DNA of 18,137 nt from Entrophospora sp. SA101 (taxonomy: Eukaryota > Glomeromycota > Glomeromycetes > Entrophosporales > Entrophosporaceae). The stretch lies in NCBI GenBank assembly GCA_958430865.1, contig CAUDNR010004583.1:16264-34400 (forward strand), written 5' to 3'. A model generated the notes under the pieces. It made no database searches. It was not told where the DNA came from and was given only the letters and a program-made list of their open reading frames with translations. Positions 1 to 8,767 of the stretch are shown here, in pieces. Each line of letters opens with the position of its first letter. Position 1 is the stretch's first letter. Both the position numbers and the translations under genes were made by a program.

Positions 1-24
1 TCAAAAGGAAAATAAAATAAATAC

Positions 25-1100
25 CATTTCTTCAGCAGATTCGAATCTTGTCGCATCATGAACAATTTTTTTTGGAGGTGCTCTTGAATGGTCTTCGATA
101 TTTTGAGTTTGATGACCTTCTGGATAAAACATTAATGAATTACGAACCTTAAATAATTAAAATGGATAGATAAATATAAATAAATCGATCATTGGCTATA
201 ATCAAATTTACATTCATAATAACTGATATATATAATATTACTTTATATTTCCAAGTAGAAATTTCAGCAGGTTTCTCTTGATTTGATCCTTCTATCAACT
301 TTATGCTATCATTACTATTGTTTTCAATGGATAATTGCTCTTTTTCATATAACCATTTATATTTTTGCTTTCTTTGTTCATTAGCTTTATGCATTAGTTC
401 TGAAAAGGTAGGGGAACTTTGGTCAAGGATTTAATTAGTGGCGACAATAACGATGATTGTAAATAGATGACAAATCATATATAAAATTAATTAATCAATC
501 GAAAGAAGAAATAAAAGGATATGAAGCATTGTCCTCGCTAGTATATTTTGTTTGAAAAGAATCTAAAGACATGTTTGTATCATAATTTTTCTCCAAGGAT
601 TCGTGAGCCTTAAATAAATTTGTTGATCTACTGGTTGTAGATGCTGGTGTGTCCCATTCTCCAATTTGTCTGGATGTTAAAGGAGTTTCTGATGGTGGTA
701 TTCTTGGAGTTGCAACTAAATAATTATTAAATAAATGGATGAATGAATAAGTGAATTTATATTTTCTATTATATATATAGAAAACACATCATATAATGAA
801 AACAGTACAATGTTATCTACCAGGTGTCTTATTAGCTGGTGTTGTCAAATTGGTTAATTTAATTGTAGCTTCTCGAATAACATCAGGATCATTCGTACCC
901 AAAGCATCGACATAATCATTCTGAGCTTCCAAAGTTATAAGAGAGGGGAAAAAATCTCTTTTAATAATTTCACTAATTGCCTCGGTATAAGAATCTTCAT
1001 CTAATATAACTTGTTTAGGTTGAGATGTTTGTGTAGTTAATGTAGTAACAGTTTGATCGGTACTAATTTTAATTAAATCTTTTGGAGTTGTTTGATCCAT
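25..1100 (-). CDS. ESS2: ES2/DGCR14 (ESS-2) family nuclear splicing-associated protein, 5' part, four exons
   Basis: Spliced exons read on the minus strand are 1100-821, 715-523, 407-242 and 147-25, giving 254 codons. A donor GTATTT at 24 then leads off the window, so the C-terminal part is missing. Recognition rests on family motifs in order: VLDEDSYTEAISEIIKRDFF near residues 32-51, a following QNDYVDAL, then SLDSFQTKYTSEDNASF across the second junction, KYKWLYEKEQ, and RNSLMFYPEG after the third. ES2 proteins are nuclear components of late spliceosomal complexes and affect splice-site choice (known for the worm and animal proteins). The start is the first in-frame ATG and precedes the conserved block by about 30 residues. 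Introns 1 and 3 (820-716, 241-148) are GT-AG; intron 2 (522-408) is AT-AC. All four exons join in frame with no stop. The family call is confident; the gene symbol follows the animal orthologue. Confidence 0.9.
408..522 (-). other. U12-type AT-AC intron (intron 2 of the ES2 gene)
   Basis: This 115-nt intron starts with ATATCCTTTT (522-513), the canonical minor-spliceosome 5' splice site of the AT-AC class. It contains TCCTTGAC (429-422), which fits the U12 branch-site consensus TCCTTRAC, with the branch A at 423. It ends in CCTAC at 408, 15 nt from that A, inside the short distance expected for U12 introns. Removing it joins GCTTC to CTTTTCAG and restores the conserved family motif TSEDNASF in frame. 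No GT donor lies near the end of exon 2, and the alternative AG acceptor at 401-400 would delete conserved residues. Confidence 0.9.
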
Positions 1101-1239
1101 TATTATAATTAATTTTATTGTTAAATTTGGCGAAGTGAACCAATAATTTCAGTATAAAATTTGACTGTGCCACATACAAATTTGTTAATGAAATGTTCGA
1201 TTTCACGTGACTGGAAAATAATTATGTCACGGGGAAATT

Positions 1240-1573
1240 TCAGGGATTAAAAATTGTTATTCTTGAAAATATTCTGGTTTTCAAAGTCTTACTATTACCA
1301 ATTCCCAGCATAAGTTTCTTGACAAAGAGATGTGTTATGATCCCGTGATGGGAAGTTCTTTTGTTAGATTTGGTTTTCTTTTTAAGGCGTCTGCTAATGC
1401 TTATTGATCCACCATCCATTGCCTTAAGTTGAGCCATTAAAATATGTTCAGGCTTGAAAGGATTCACGTAATTCTACAAATTCGTTCTTGGAAACTATTG
1501 ATGAACAGCCACAATCACAACCTTTTTCTAAAAAATCAATGCCTTCATCAGAACCATTATATTTAATTTTCAT
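1240..1573 (-). pseudogene. Frameshifted relic of a repeat-encoded protein with a Cys-rich N-terminus
   Basis: A 41-residue frame starts at ATG 1573 (MKIKYNGSDEGIDF, then a GCDCGCS cluster) and stops at 1448. The continuation HILMAQLKAMDGG, then SRRLKKKTKSNKRT, lies in the next frame (about 1467 to 1340). A further shift gives DHNTSLCQETYAGNW before a stop. Read together, the pieces resemble the N-terminal part of a multicopy protein that I recall as expanded in Rhizophagus and that is probably transposon-encoded. That family memory could not be checked. At least two frameshifts and no continuation past 1240 make it a truncated, dead copy. It sits between two same-strand genes and has no visible role in them. 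Confidence 0.6.
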
Positions 1574-1925
1574 TTTTGTCAATTTATTATACATCAACTT
1601 ATTATCACTTTTAGATTAAAAATTCCGTATAACATCCCAAAGAACATGCCATTTATTTTAGGAGGATATGTAATTCTTGTTTTGTCATAGACAAAATTGA
1701 AATCAAATGTTTATTATTAATACTTGTACTAAGTTATTAAGTTTATGTATTACAGATAATAAACAAACAGAAAAGGGAACCCAATTTGGAACATTAGTAT
1801 TTTAATAGCAATTTATAACATAATATGACTACTTCAAAAAATAAATTTATTAAAAAATAGAAATGATATTTTTAGTTATATAAAAAAATAATTAATCGTA
1901 AAGTTTGCTATTATTATTACTATTA
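1574..1925. other. AT-rich intergenic DNA
   Basis: This is the space between the relic and the 3' end of the Myb-like gene. It is A/T-rich with short runs and no coding-like stretch or repeat that I can pair with another part of the window. Minus-strand A-rich motifs here could serve as a poly(A) signal for the Myb-like gene, but none is distinctive. Confidence 0.5.
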
Positions 1926-2228
1926 TTAAAAATCAACGCCAAATGATTTCTTGATCTTATTTTTCATTGATTTCCACTGCTTAGACATTGCCTGAGATTT
2001 TTTTAATAGACCCAATTCGTAAAGTTCATCAGTGTTTATTCGTTTTCTAAGGCAATACTTTAATAAAATGGTTTTATCTTCCTTGGTCCACACCCTTGAA
2101 TTTGTACAATGATGGATATCTGATGCAATTAGATCATCACTTTGTTGGTCCTGATCTTGTTGTGATGAACTACTACTTTGAATAGTAGTAGTAACTTCCG
2201 CCACTTCTTCTCCCTTTTGTTCGTTTGG
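1926..2228 (-). CDS. Small Myb/SANT-like DNA-binding domain protein, 5' end uncertain
   Basis: The reading frame is Ser/Gln/Asp-rich at its start (QSSSSSQQDQDQQSDD) and then carries a compact helical, basic domain: VWTKEDKTILLKYCLRKR, then LYELGLLKKS, then KQWKSMKNKIKKSF. The spaced Trp residues and the WT.ED and W..MKNKI patterns fit Myb/SANT-type helix-turn-helix proteins. It ends at a TAA at 1926. The 5' end is the problem. No in-frame ATG lies upstream before a TGA at 2234. Either an acceptor CAG (2231-2229) joins an unseen upstream exon, or ATG 2235 is the real start and a one-base indel in the purine run at about 2205-2217 shifts the frame. A TTTCCCGCC motif (2339-2347), similar to an E2F/MBF-type site, lies about 100 bp upstream. 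A transcription-factor role is inference. Confidence 0.55.
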   Translation of the reverse strand, partial: PNEQKGEEVAEVTTTIQSSSSSQQDQDQQSDDLIASDIHHCTNSRVWTKEDKTILLKYCLRKRINTDELYELGLLKKSQAMSKQWKSMKNKIKKSFGVDF

Positions 2229-2897
2229 CTGTCATTGTGTTTCCAGTTTCACTAAACACAGTCAACCTTGTCACAGCGAATGAACACATAAGAAATTTTA
2301 TTTAAAATCTGTTGTGGAAAGATTACAGTCGCATGACATTTCCCGCCGCGTAGTAAAATTCGAATTTACATAGTAATAGTAATAGTAATAGTGAAATTTT
2401 ATAATCGAATGTCTTCACACTCTCGTTTGATACCCTTTCTGTGAGCAAATTTGAGATATAACTTCTTTATCATATATATCTATCTGCTTTATGAAAATTT
2501 TTAAAGCAGGTTGTTAATAAAACCGAAAATAATCTGACCCTCAAAGTCAAATTTTGCCTTTATATTCATATACATAAAATTTTTTTTGGCGTGTCCAATT
2601 GCAAGTATAAGTAAAAATAAATGTCCAAATATTACATTATTATGAACATTTACAGATTTTTGATCGCTTAGGTATGTCTTTTATAGTAAAATCATTTATT
2701 TTAAAAGTAAATATAATAAATAAATGTTAAATTTTTTCTTTACATAAATAATGATTAGAATAATAAACAAGTAACAATAATGATTAATCAAAAGGTGTTT
2801 TTATTTCTCATTTAATTATTTATCATAGTGACGTTATTAAATATAAGTTAAAATAAAAGAGAAAGTTATATACATCAATAAATAATAAATATAATTA

Positions 2898-3250
2898 TTG
2901 AATGATTGATAAAATGTTCACTTTTGTAAAACTTGCTTTGCAAGCTTCATAAAAACGTTTATACAAACTATTGAATAATTGATAAAAAATTCGTTAGAAT
3001 ATTTTGCAAGCTTCATAAATCTTGACCTTAACGCTTATACAAACTATTGAATAATTTATAAAACATTCGTTAGAATATTTTGCAAGCTTCATAAATCTTG
3101 TCCTTAAAGTTTACTTCGATAACTCCTGCACAAAATATTGAATAATTGATAAAATGTTTATTAGAATATTTTGCAAGTTTCATAGATCTTGTCCTTAACG
3201 CTTGTACAAACTATTGAATAATCGATAAAAAATCGTTAGAATATTTTGTT
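2898..3250 (+). repeat. Minisatellite array A1, five units of about 76 bp
   Basis: Units begin with TTGAATAATTGATAAAA at 2971, 3047, 3138 and 3214, with a diverged first unit at 2898. They continue through CGTTAGAATATTTTGCAAGC, a CATAAATCTTG segment and CCTTAACGCTTATACAAAC. Spacing is 73, 76, 91 and 76 bp; the long unit carries an insertion near 3108-3130. The same family recurs at 6985-7337, 8934-9230 and, inverted, 9840-10440. Confidence 0.9.
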
Positions 3251-3259
3251 CATAAACCC

Positions 3260-3596
3260 TATAAAAAATTTAGTCAGAAAAGGTATGGATTTTCCATACA
3301 TTTTCCACATATTCCATATGGAATACGTACAGAATTATACATTAAAAGAGCGCTTTTCCGTACATATTTGCCCTGAAAATGCCCTGAAAATGTATGAAAA
3401 GTACATGGAAAAATGCATGGAATATGTATGGAATTTTCAGAAAATTACATTCCGTACATTTTCATATGCATTTTCTGTGCATTTTCAGGACAAATATGTA
3501 CGGAAAAGTGCTCTTTTCATGTATAATTCCGTGCATATTCCATACAAAATGCACAGAAAAACCATACTAATACATTATCTGAAAAAATTTTTTATA
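3260..3596. mobile_element. Foldback / MITE-like element, copy 1
   Basis: This is a long imperfect inverted repeat. The left arm starts tataaaaaattt at 3260, and the right arm ends with its complement at 3596. The best-paired part is left GAATTATACATTAAAAGAGC (from about 3331) against the right-arm complement GAATTATACATGAAAAGAGC, with pairing continuing through CTTTTCCGTACATATTTG. The centre is rich in repeated ATGGAAT and TTTTCAG words. A 131-codon frame crosses it (3246-3641, plus), but its sequence is dictated by the inverted repeat, and I do not consider it a gene. No clear target-site duplication was found. Confidence 0.75.
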
Positions 3597-3972
3597 CCAT
3601 TATTATGTGTTTTGTCCCACCAAATATTTTACAATGAATAATGCAACACAACCTTTCTTGTATAATCTATCCTTGATAATACGGGCTAGAATTCACGTAC
3701 GTAGTCAATTTGAATTTCGTATCCAAACACATCACCCCAATAATAATAAAACACGATTTGATTAAATTAATAATAATAAATAGTTAATATCAATGTTTTT
3801 ATTATTACAGTTATACATAATAGAAAAATAAGCGAATAAAATATAAACTAACTACATGATTATTTTTCGTATACTAAATATTGAATTATTTATAACAAAA
3901 ATTTTATACATATTGTTGAAAAATCCAAAGCAATATTTTACTTGGTTTCAAATAAATATTCTCTCCCTACTA

Positions 3973-4215
3973 TCATGTGCATGTGTAGCTATCAGTAGTA
4001 CACTCTGTTCCAATTTCACAACACCCTCCAAGATCATCGTTACAGCAATAATAGTTAATATCCGTACAACATGTACCACCTGTACATTCAACTGGACAAG
4101 TTACATCCTGAATACTTAGAATAGCAGTTACACGAGCTGGTGCAGGTTTAGCAGCAAAAGATCCGAAGGATCCGAAGAAAGACACAAGAACAAGGATTAA
4201 GATGAAATTCTTCAT
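3973..4215 (-). CDS. Small secreted ten-cysteine protein, paralog 1
   Basis: This is a single-exon 80-residue protein starting at ATG 4215 (context CAAATGAAG). Residues 1-21 form a classic signal peptide (MKNFILILVLV, then a Phe/Gly/Ser segment ending SFA). A short Ala/Pro linker follows. The mature domain from residue 40 has ten cysteines at 40, 44, 49, 50, 57, 58, 65, 66, 72 and 79 (C-x3-C-x4-CC-x6-CC-x6-CC-x5-C-x6-C). The CC pairs and the GGCC then C-x6-C ending resemble half of a granulin module, which suggests a disulfide-stacked fold; this is inference. It ends two residues after the last-but-one cysteine loop, at C79-T80. It is likely secreted and possibly an effector-type or wall-associated protein, but nothing in the sequence proves a target. 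Two same-strand paralogs follow at 8059 and 12319. Confidence 0.85.
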   Translation of the reverse strand: MKNFILILVLVSFFGSFGSFAAKPAPARVTAILSIQDVTCPVECTGGTCCTDINYYCCNDDLGGCCEIGTECTTDSYTCT

Positions 4216-4348
4216 TTGAAAGTGCGTCGGAATAAAGATATTTTTATGTTTATATTAATTCAATAACAGAAATATGATTTTAATAAATATATTAGAACAA
4301 TAATGATTATAATATAAATTTTTTGGATTTTTTGATGAAAAGAATATG

Positions 4349-4371
4349 GGTTTAAACCGAGTCTTTTTATA
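4349..4371 (-). promoter_or_regulatory. Core promoter of paralog 1: TATA-like box plus palindrome
   Basis: Read on the minus strand, TATAAAAA (4371-4364) is followed five bases later by the perfect palindrome GGTTTAAACC (4358-4349), about 135-155 bp upstream of the ATG. The same arrangement is kept in all three paralogs, while other promoter stretches carry indels. A TATA role fits its position; the palindrome's function is unknown. Confidence 0.55.
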
Positions 4372-4491
4372 ATGATTTGAAATGGGAAGTTATCTCCTTT
4401 TTAAAACTATTATTAACAATGATTTTTTGCCATATTGTACGCAATCAATTAAAAAAGGTATTCGAGTTTCTATTCCGCGGCTGTGAATATT

Positions 4492-4827
4492 TTTTGGGTA
4501 CACGAAATTACCAGTTGCACAAGATAGATAAAAGTATGTTATTCAATTATGTATATACAAATTAAACAAATTAAGTAATCCTTTTAATAGGAGTGTAACA
4601 TAGTAATTTTATTAGCTCCTCAGAGATCAATTCAAAATAGCAATGAAACCATTTTTGTGCGGTAAAAGAAATTGTGGCACTATTGATTGCGGAAATAGCT
4701 GATGAATTAGTATTATTATTTTTTCTCAAAAAAAAAATTTTATTTTAGTCGAATTACCAAACCTGAACGTCATTCCTCCAACATCAATCAATCGATAGTG
4801 TAATTGTGGTATATTCAATATTAATAT
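4492..4827. other. AT-rich intergenic DNA upstream of paralog 1
   Basis: Similarity to the other paralog promoters ends at about 4491. Beyond it I see only AT-rich sequence with short homopolymer runs and no open frame worth calling. The stretch VELPNLNVIPP near 4748-4780 (plus) could be decayed Tc1 coding sequence, but the match is too weak to include. Confidence 0.4.
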
Positions 4828-5133
4828 TCACGGAGCTGTTTTAATAATTAAGTATTGTTCTTCGTGAACGTTTATTTTGATATACACTATGTTGTGTTTC
4901 AAAAAAAAAAAATTTTCGCTTTGCATGATAATAAACGCTTATTGCATGTCGTTTGAAACAAATTACGCGGCGCAAAAACTTTCGTTACTGAAAAAAGAAT
5001 TCGTATAATAGACTGGAAATTCAACAGCCCTAACATTGAAAATATATAAAAAATAACGTTAAAAAAGGGATGACAAGGAATGTTGACGAATTGAAGAAAC
5101 TTATGGTTAAAGAATTCCTCAGGAAACAGACAA
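4828..5133 (+). pseudogene. Tc1/mariner transposase relic, C-terminal half of the catalytic domain
   Basis: Plus-strand frames give a DNK segment near 4927 (the DN of the second catalytic motif), then TFVTEKRIRIIDWKFNSPN followed by IENI and a stop. After a frameshift comes NNVKKGMTRNVDELKKLMVK, then EFLRK. This order (QDN, then IDW.xNSPDLNPIEN, then a basic K..M..N..EL helix) is the C-terminal catalytic layout of Tc1/mariner transposases. At least two frameshifts and a stop disrupt it, so it is dead. Assignment of the part before 4926 is weak. It belongs to the same family as the fragments at 8768 and 14596. Confidence 0.75.
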
Positions 5134-5842
5134 AAATATTTTTTTTGGAAAAAAACAACAATAGGATTTTTTGGTTTTCAAATGAATCCAGTTTTGTTTA
5201 TCTACCTTGCATAATTGTTGAAGTCCTAAAGGTCCTTGTGTAACGATAAACTTTTTTGTCAATAATAAATAATACGTAGAAAATACATACAATAGAACAT
5301 TTTGGTGGTCAGAAATTAAACAGTATGGTTTAATTGTCCGTTTGGTTATCACAGTGATATAGAACTCTGAGGTTTCGAGTATTTGCTTTGGTATAAAGTA
5401 AAGTTTTGGTTTTGGTTTTTGTTAAGCATAACATTTTTATGTAAACGGGTTTAATTGTTTAAATGTAAATGTAAGGTGTTAATAACAATTGGCAAAAGTA
5501 TCTTATTGATTGGCCATCTATACAAAGAGATAACAGTTATCGCCATCACATATTGTATTATGTTAAAATAGTTGTTGTAAACGCACGTCTGACTTTAATT
5601 GACTAAAGAAAAGTAAAAATTAAAATAAATCTATAGGAGCCTTTGTCGCTTTTATTATAATTCTTTGTTATTTGTAACCTTTTAAGTATAAGAAAGAGGC
5701 AGTAGACAGGTTAAGTTCGTAAAATAAACTAATTGACAAGTGCAGCTAAAATGTTAACTCAAACTCGGCCATGCAATGTAAAATAATTGAGGTTGACCAA
5801 AAAGCTACCTCGCAATATTCCAAACATTTTATGTTTAAGGAT
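5134..5842. other. AT-rich intergenic DNA without a supported gene
   Basis: A minus-strand frame at 5119-5352 contains a coding-looking stretch (FIVTQGPLGLQQLCK) followed directly by a donor-like GTAGATAA at about 5206. It could be a stray exon, but I recognise no family and no partner exon. A 13-bp palindrome, GATAACAGTTATC, lies at 5529-5541. The rest is featureless. Confidence 0.35.
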
Positions 5843-5930
5843 TTTTTCAGGACTTTAGGTCCCAGAACTTAAGTCTGATCCGGTCCCATGATAGGACTAC
5901 CAAGACCGGATGGTTAAGGACCGATTAATA
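5843..5930. repeat. GGTCC/GGACC-rich repeat-like island
   Basis: This short GC-richer stretch is built of recurring GGTCC, GGACC, GACCGG and CCGGTCC words, such as GGTCCCAGAAC and AAGACCGGATGG. Composition and word reuse are unlike the flanks. I suspect a fragment of a dispersed fungal repeat; no second copy lies in this window. Confidence 0.4.
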
Positions 5931-6210
5931 TCTCTAGTTTTGAAACAGTCAGGGATTTTACTAATTTGGATGTTGGACGACTAACATATTGGAAAAAAAA
6001 ATTATTTAATTAGTGGTACGTAAATGAATCAGAGTTTTTAACAATAAATGTGCACAAAAATTGCCAATTGTATTATTTTTGTGCCACAAGATGAATAAAA
6101 TTAATCTCAAAAAATAATTTATCTAAAAATTAAGATAGTTTGTGTGATGAATAAAGAATTTATATGTAGTAAACACAGATTTGAGGGTCTCTCCGATTCA
6201 TTCACGGTTC

Positions 6211-6415
6211 AGCAATTAAAAAACTTCTAATTATAACCATTGAAATAAATACTATTCGAGTCGCTCTTTCATAATCTGTTAATCTGTTCAAAGTATGATT
6301 TTACTAAAAATCAAGGAATTTTGCATGGCAGGGGTTTGGTTTTTTTCTCTGAACAAATATATTTCTATATTTCAGCTATGATCCAATGATCCAACGGGTA
6401 TTGAAAGTTATATAA
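6211..6415. repeat. Dispersed repeat R1, copy A
   Basis: This matches 14712-14950 with many substitutions and indels. Shared words include GCTCTTTCATAATCTGTTAA, CAAAGTATGATTTT and TATGATCCAATGATC. The match ends at about GTTATATAA, exactly where duplicated block copy 2 begins. On the minus strand both copies can be read as RLTDYERAT followed by decayed sequence, perhaps a transposase N-terminus, but that reading is uncertain. Confidence 0.7.
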
Positions 6416-6984
6416 CAGTCGCAGGACATTTCCCGCAGATCTATTAGGGTTTGTAAAATTTGGATGATCTGCATCATAGTAAAATTTTATAATCGAATGT
6501 CCTCACACCCTCGTTTGATACCCTTGCTGTGTACCAACCACCACCAGATTTGAGATGTTATCATATGTATCTGCTTTATGAAAATTTTTAAAGCAGGTTG
6601 TTAATAAAACCGAAAATAATCTGACCCTCAAAGTCAAATTTTGCCTTTATATTCATATACATAAAATTTTTTTTGGCGTGTCCAATTGCAAGTATAAGTA
6701 AAAATAAATGTCCAAATATTACATTATTATGAACATTTACAGATTTTTGATCGCTTAGGTATGTCTTTTATAGTAAAATCATTTATTTTAAAAGTAAATA
6801 TAATAAATAAATGTTAAATTTTTTCTTTACATAAATAATGATTAGAATAATAAACAAGTAACAATAATGATTAATCAAAAGGTGTTTTTATTTCTCATTT
6901 AATTATTTATCATAGTGACGTTATTAAATATAAGTTAAAATAAAAGAGAAAGTTATATACATCAATAAATAATAAATATAATTA

Positions 6985-7337
6985 TTGAATGATTGATAAA
7001 ATGTTCACTTTTGTAAAACTTGCTTTGCAAGCTTCATAAAAACGTTTATACAAACTATTGAATAATTGATAAAAAATTCGTTAGAATATTTTGCAAGCTT
7101 CATAAATCTTGACCTTAACGCTTATACAAACTATTGAATAATTTATAAAACATTCGTTAGAATATTTTGCAAGCTTCATAAATCTTGTCCTTAAAGTTTA
7201 CTTCGATAACTCCTGCACAAAATATTGAATAATTGATAAAATGTTTATTAGAATATTTTGCAAGTTTCATAGATCTTGTCCTTAACGCTTGTACAAACTA
7301 TTGAATAATCGATAAAAAATCGTTAGAATATTTTGTT
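6985..7337 (+). repeat. Minisatellite array A2 (copy of A1)
   Basis: By eye this is base-for-base identical to array A1 at an offset of 4087, including the irregular 91-bp unit. A tandem array in this state normally gains or loses units quickly, so its identity supports a very recent duplication or a conversion event. Confidence 0.9.
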
Positions 7338-7346
7338 CATAAACCC

Positions 7347-7683
7347 TATAAAAAATTTAGTCAGAAAAGGTATGGATTTTCCATACATTTTCCACATATT
7401 CCATATGGAATACGTACAGAATTATACATTAAAAGAGCGCTTTTCCGTACATATTTGCCCTGAAAATGCCCTGAAAATGTATGAAAAGTACATGGAAAAA
7501 TGCATGGAATATGTATGGAATTTTCAGAAAATTACATTCCGTACATTTTCATATGCATTTTCTGTGCATTTTCAGGACAAATATGTACGGAAAAGTGCTC
7601 TTTTCATGTATAATTCCGTGCATATTCCATACAAAATGCACAGAAAAACCATACTAATACATTATCTGAAAAAATTTTTTATA
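7347..7683. mobile_element. Foldback / MITE-like element, copy 2
   Basis: This is the identical copy of the element at 3260-3596, carried along in the duplicated block rather than inserted independently. The third, diverged paralog lacks it at the corresponding place (upstream of 11960), so its insertion probably preceded the recent duplication and followed the split from paralog 3. Confidence 0.75.
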
Positions 7684-8058
7684 CCATTATTATGTGTTTT
7701 GTCCCACCAAATATTTTACAATGAATAATGCAACACAACCTTTCTTGTATAATCTATCCTTGATAATACGGGCTAGAATTCACGTACGTAGTCAATTTGA
7801 ATTTCGTATCCAAACACATCACCCCAATAATAATAAAACACGATTTGATTAAATTAATAATAATAAATAGTTAATATCAATGTTTTTATTATTACAGTTA
7901 TACATAATAGAAAAATAAGCGAATAAAATATAAACTAACTACATGATTATTTTTCGTATACTAAATATTGAATTATTTTATAACAAAAATTTTATACATA
8001 TTGTTGAAAAATCCAAAGCAATATTTTATTTATTCAAATGAATATTCTCTCCCTAATA

Positions 8059-8277
8059 TTATGTGCATGCGAAACTACCAGGAGTACAATATTTTCCAAG
8101 AGGACAACACCCTCCAAGATTATCGTTACAGCAATAATAGCTATAATCCGTACAACATGTGCCACCTGCACATTCAACTGGACAAGTTGCATCCTGAATA
8201 CTTGCACTAGCAATTGCAAAAGATCCGAAGGATCCGAAGAAAGACACAAGAACAAGGATTAAAATAAAATTCTTCAT
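8059..8277 (-). CDS. Small secreted ten-cysteine protein, paralog 2
   Basis: This is a 72-residue single-exon protein from ATG 8277. The first 21 residues are identical to the signal peptide of paralog 1. The linker is about eight residues shorter (IASASIQ). Ten cysteines lie at 32, 36, 41, 42, 49, 50, 57, 58, 64 and 71, with spacing identical to paralog 1. Over the 47 aligned residues from SIQD to the end, 13 differ, mostly between cysteines and mainly in the last third (CCPLGKYC against CCEIGTEC). No cysteine changes. The GG-CCP-x-G pattern is more granulin-like than in paralog 1. Predicted secreted; role unknown. The contrast between the diverged coding region and the identical 3' flank is its most notable property. 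Confidence 0.85.
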   Translation of the reverse strand: MKNFILILVLVSFFGSFGSFAIASASIQDATCPVECAGGTCCTDYSYYCCNDNLGGCCPLGKYCTPGSFACT

Positions 8278-8410
8278 TTGAAAGTGCGTCGGAATAAATA
8301 TATTTTTTATTTAGATTAATTCAATAAACAGAAATATGATTTTAATAAATACATTAGAACAATAATGATTATAATATAAATTTTTTGGATTTTTTGATGA
8401 AAAGAATATG

Positions 8411-8433
8411 GGTTTAAACCGAGGCTTTTTATA
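8411..8433 (-). promoter_or_regulatory. Core promoter of paralog 2: TATA-like box plus palindrome
   Basis: TATAAAAA (8433-8426, minus strand) is followed five bases later by GGTTTAAACC (8420-8411). Order, spacing and distance to the ATG match paralogs 1 and 3. The surrounding promoter is about 95% similar to copy 1, with a few substitutions and indels nearer the ATG. Confidence 0.55.
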
Positions 8434-8767
8434 ATGATTTGAAATGGGAAGTTATCTCCTTTTTAAAAACTATTATTAACAATGATTTTTTGCCATATTG
8501 TACGCAATCAATTAAAAAAGTTATTCGAGTTTCTATTCTGCGGCTGTGAATATTAATATTTGGCAACTTACAGTGTATCATGAAAAAAATGGCAAAAAAT
8601 TGAAGTTGTTCGAACACGTATATCTTACCTAATTTGATCTAATTTTGTTTTGTGGTTTTTTTTACGTTTTGATACAAACAATAACTTTTATTTTTTAACT
8701 TCTTTTAAAAAGTTTTTGGCCGTTTTCTAGTTCATTTTTAGCTTTTTTTTTTGAATTTGATCACGAA

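Larger units (their letters stand above)
2325..4491. repeat. 2.1-kb duplicated block, copy 1
   Basis: This block matches 6415-8554. Homology starts at acagtcgca (2325 and 6415), is diverged to about 2480, then shows no difference that I can see over 2481-3891 against 6568-7978 (about 1.41 kb). It then diverges inside the secreted-protein gene and resumes at roughly 95% similarity through the promoter to about 4491. It carries, in order, a minisatellite, a foldback element, the gene's 3' flank, the gene and its promoter. Confidence 0.95.
6415..8554. repeat. 2.1-kb duplicated block, copy 2
   Basis: This is the partner of 2325-4491 at an offset of 4087 bp through the identical core (6568-7978). 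The first difference after the core is one extra T at about 7979. Divergence then rises sharply within the last 60 bp before the stop codon of the secreted-protein gene and through its mature domain. The identical part holds only non-coding sequence. Confidence 0.95.

Noticed and set aside
400..522. GT-AG or GC-AG alternatives for ES2 intron 2 (for example the CAG acceptor at 402-400)
   Set aside because: No GT lies near the exon end, and these alternatives would delete or shift the conserved NASF-SEL residues, while the AT-AC solution joins them perfectly.
3246..3641. 131-codon plus-strand open frame, repeated identically at 7333-7728
   Set aside because: It spans the foldback element and its residues follow from the inverted repeat. 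The identity of the two copies simply reflects the DNA duplication.
3856..4119. Plus-strand frames opposite the secreted-protein genes (also 7968-8210 and 8038-8262)
   Set aside because: They are antisense shadows of the minus-strand cysteine-rich genes; the same holds for the alternative minus frames at 8034-8255 and 12282-12476.
5119..5352. Minus-strand 77-codon frame
   Set aside because: Only a short inner part looks protein-like and a donor-like site follows it. Without a family or partner exon it is not a supportable gene.
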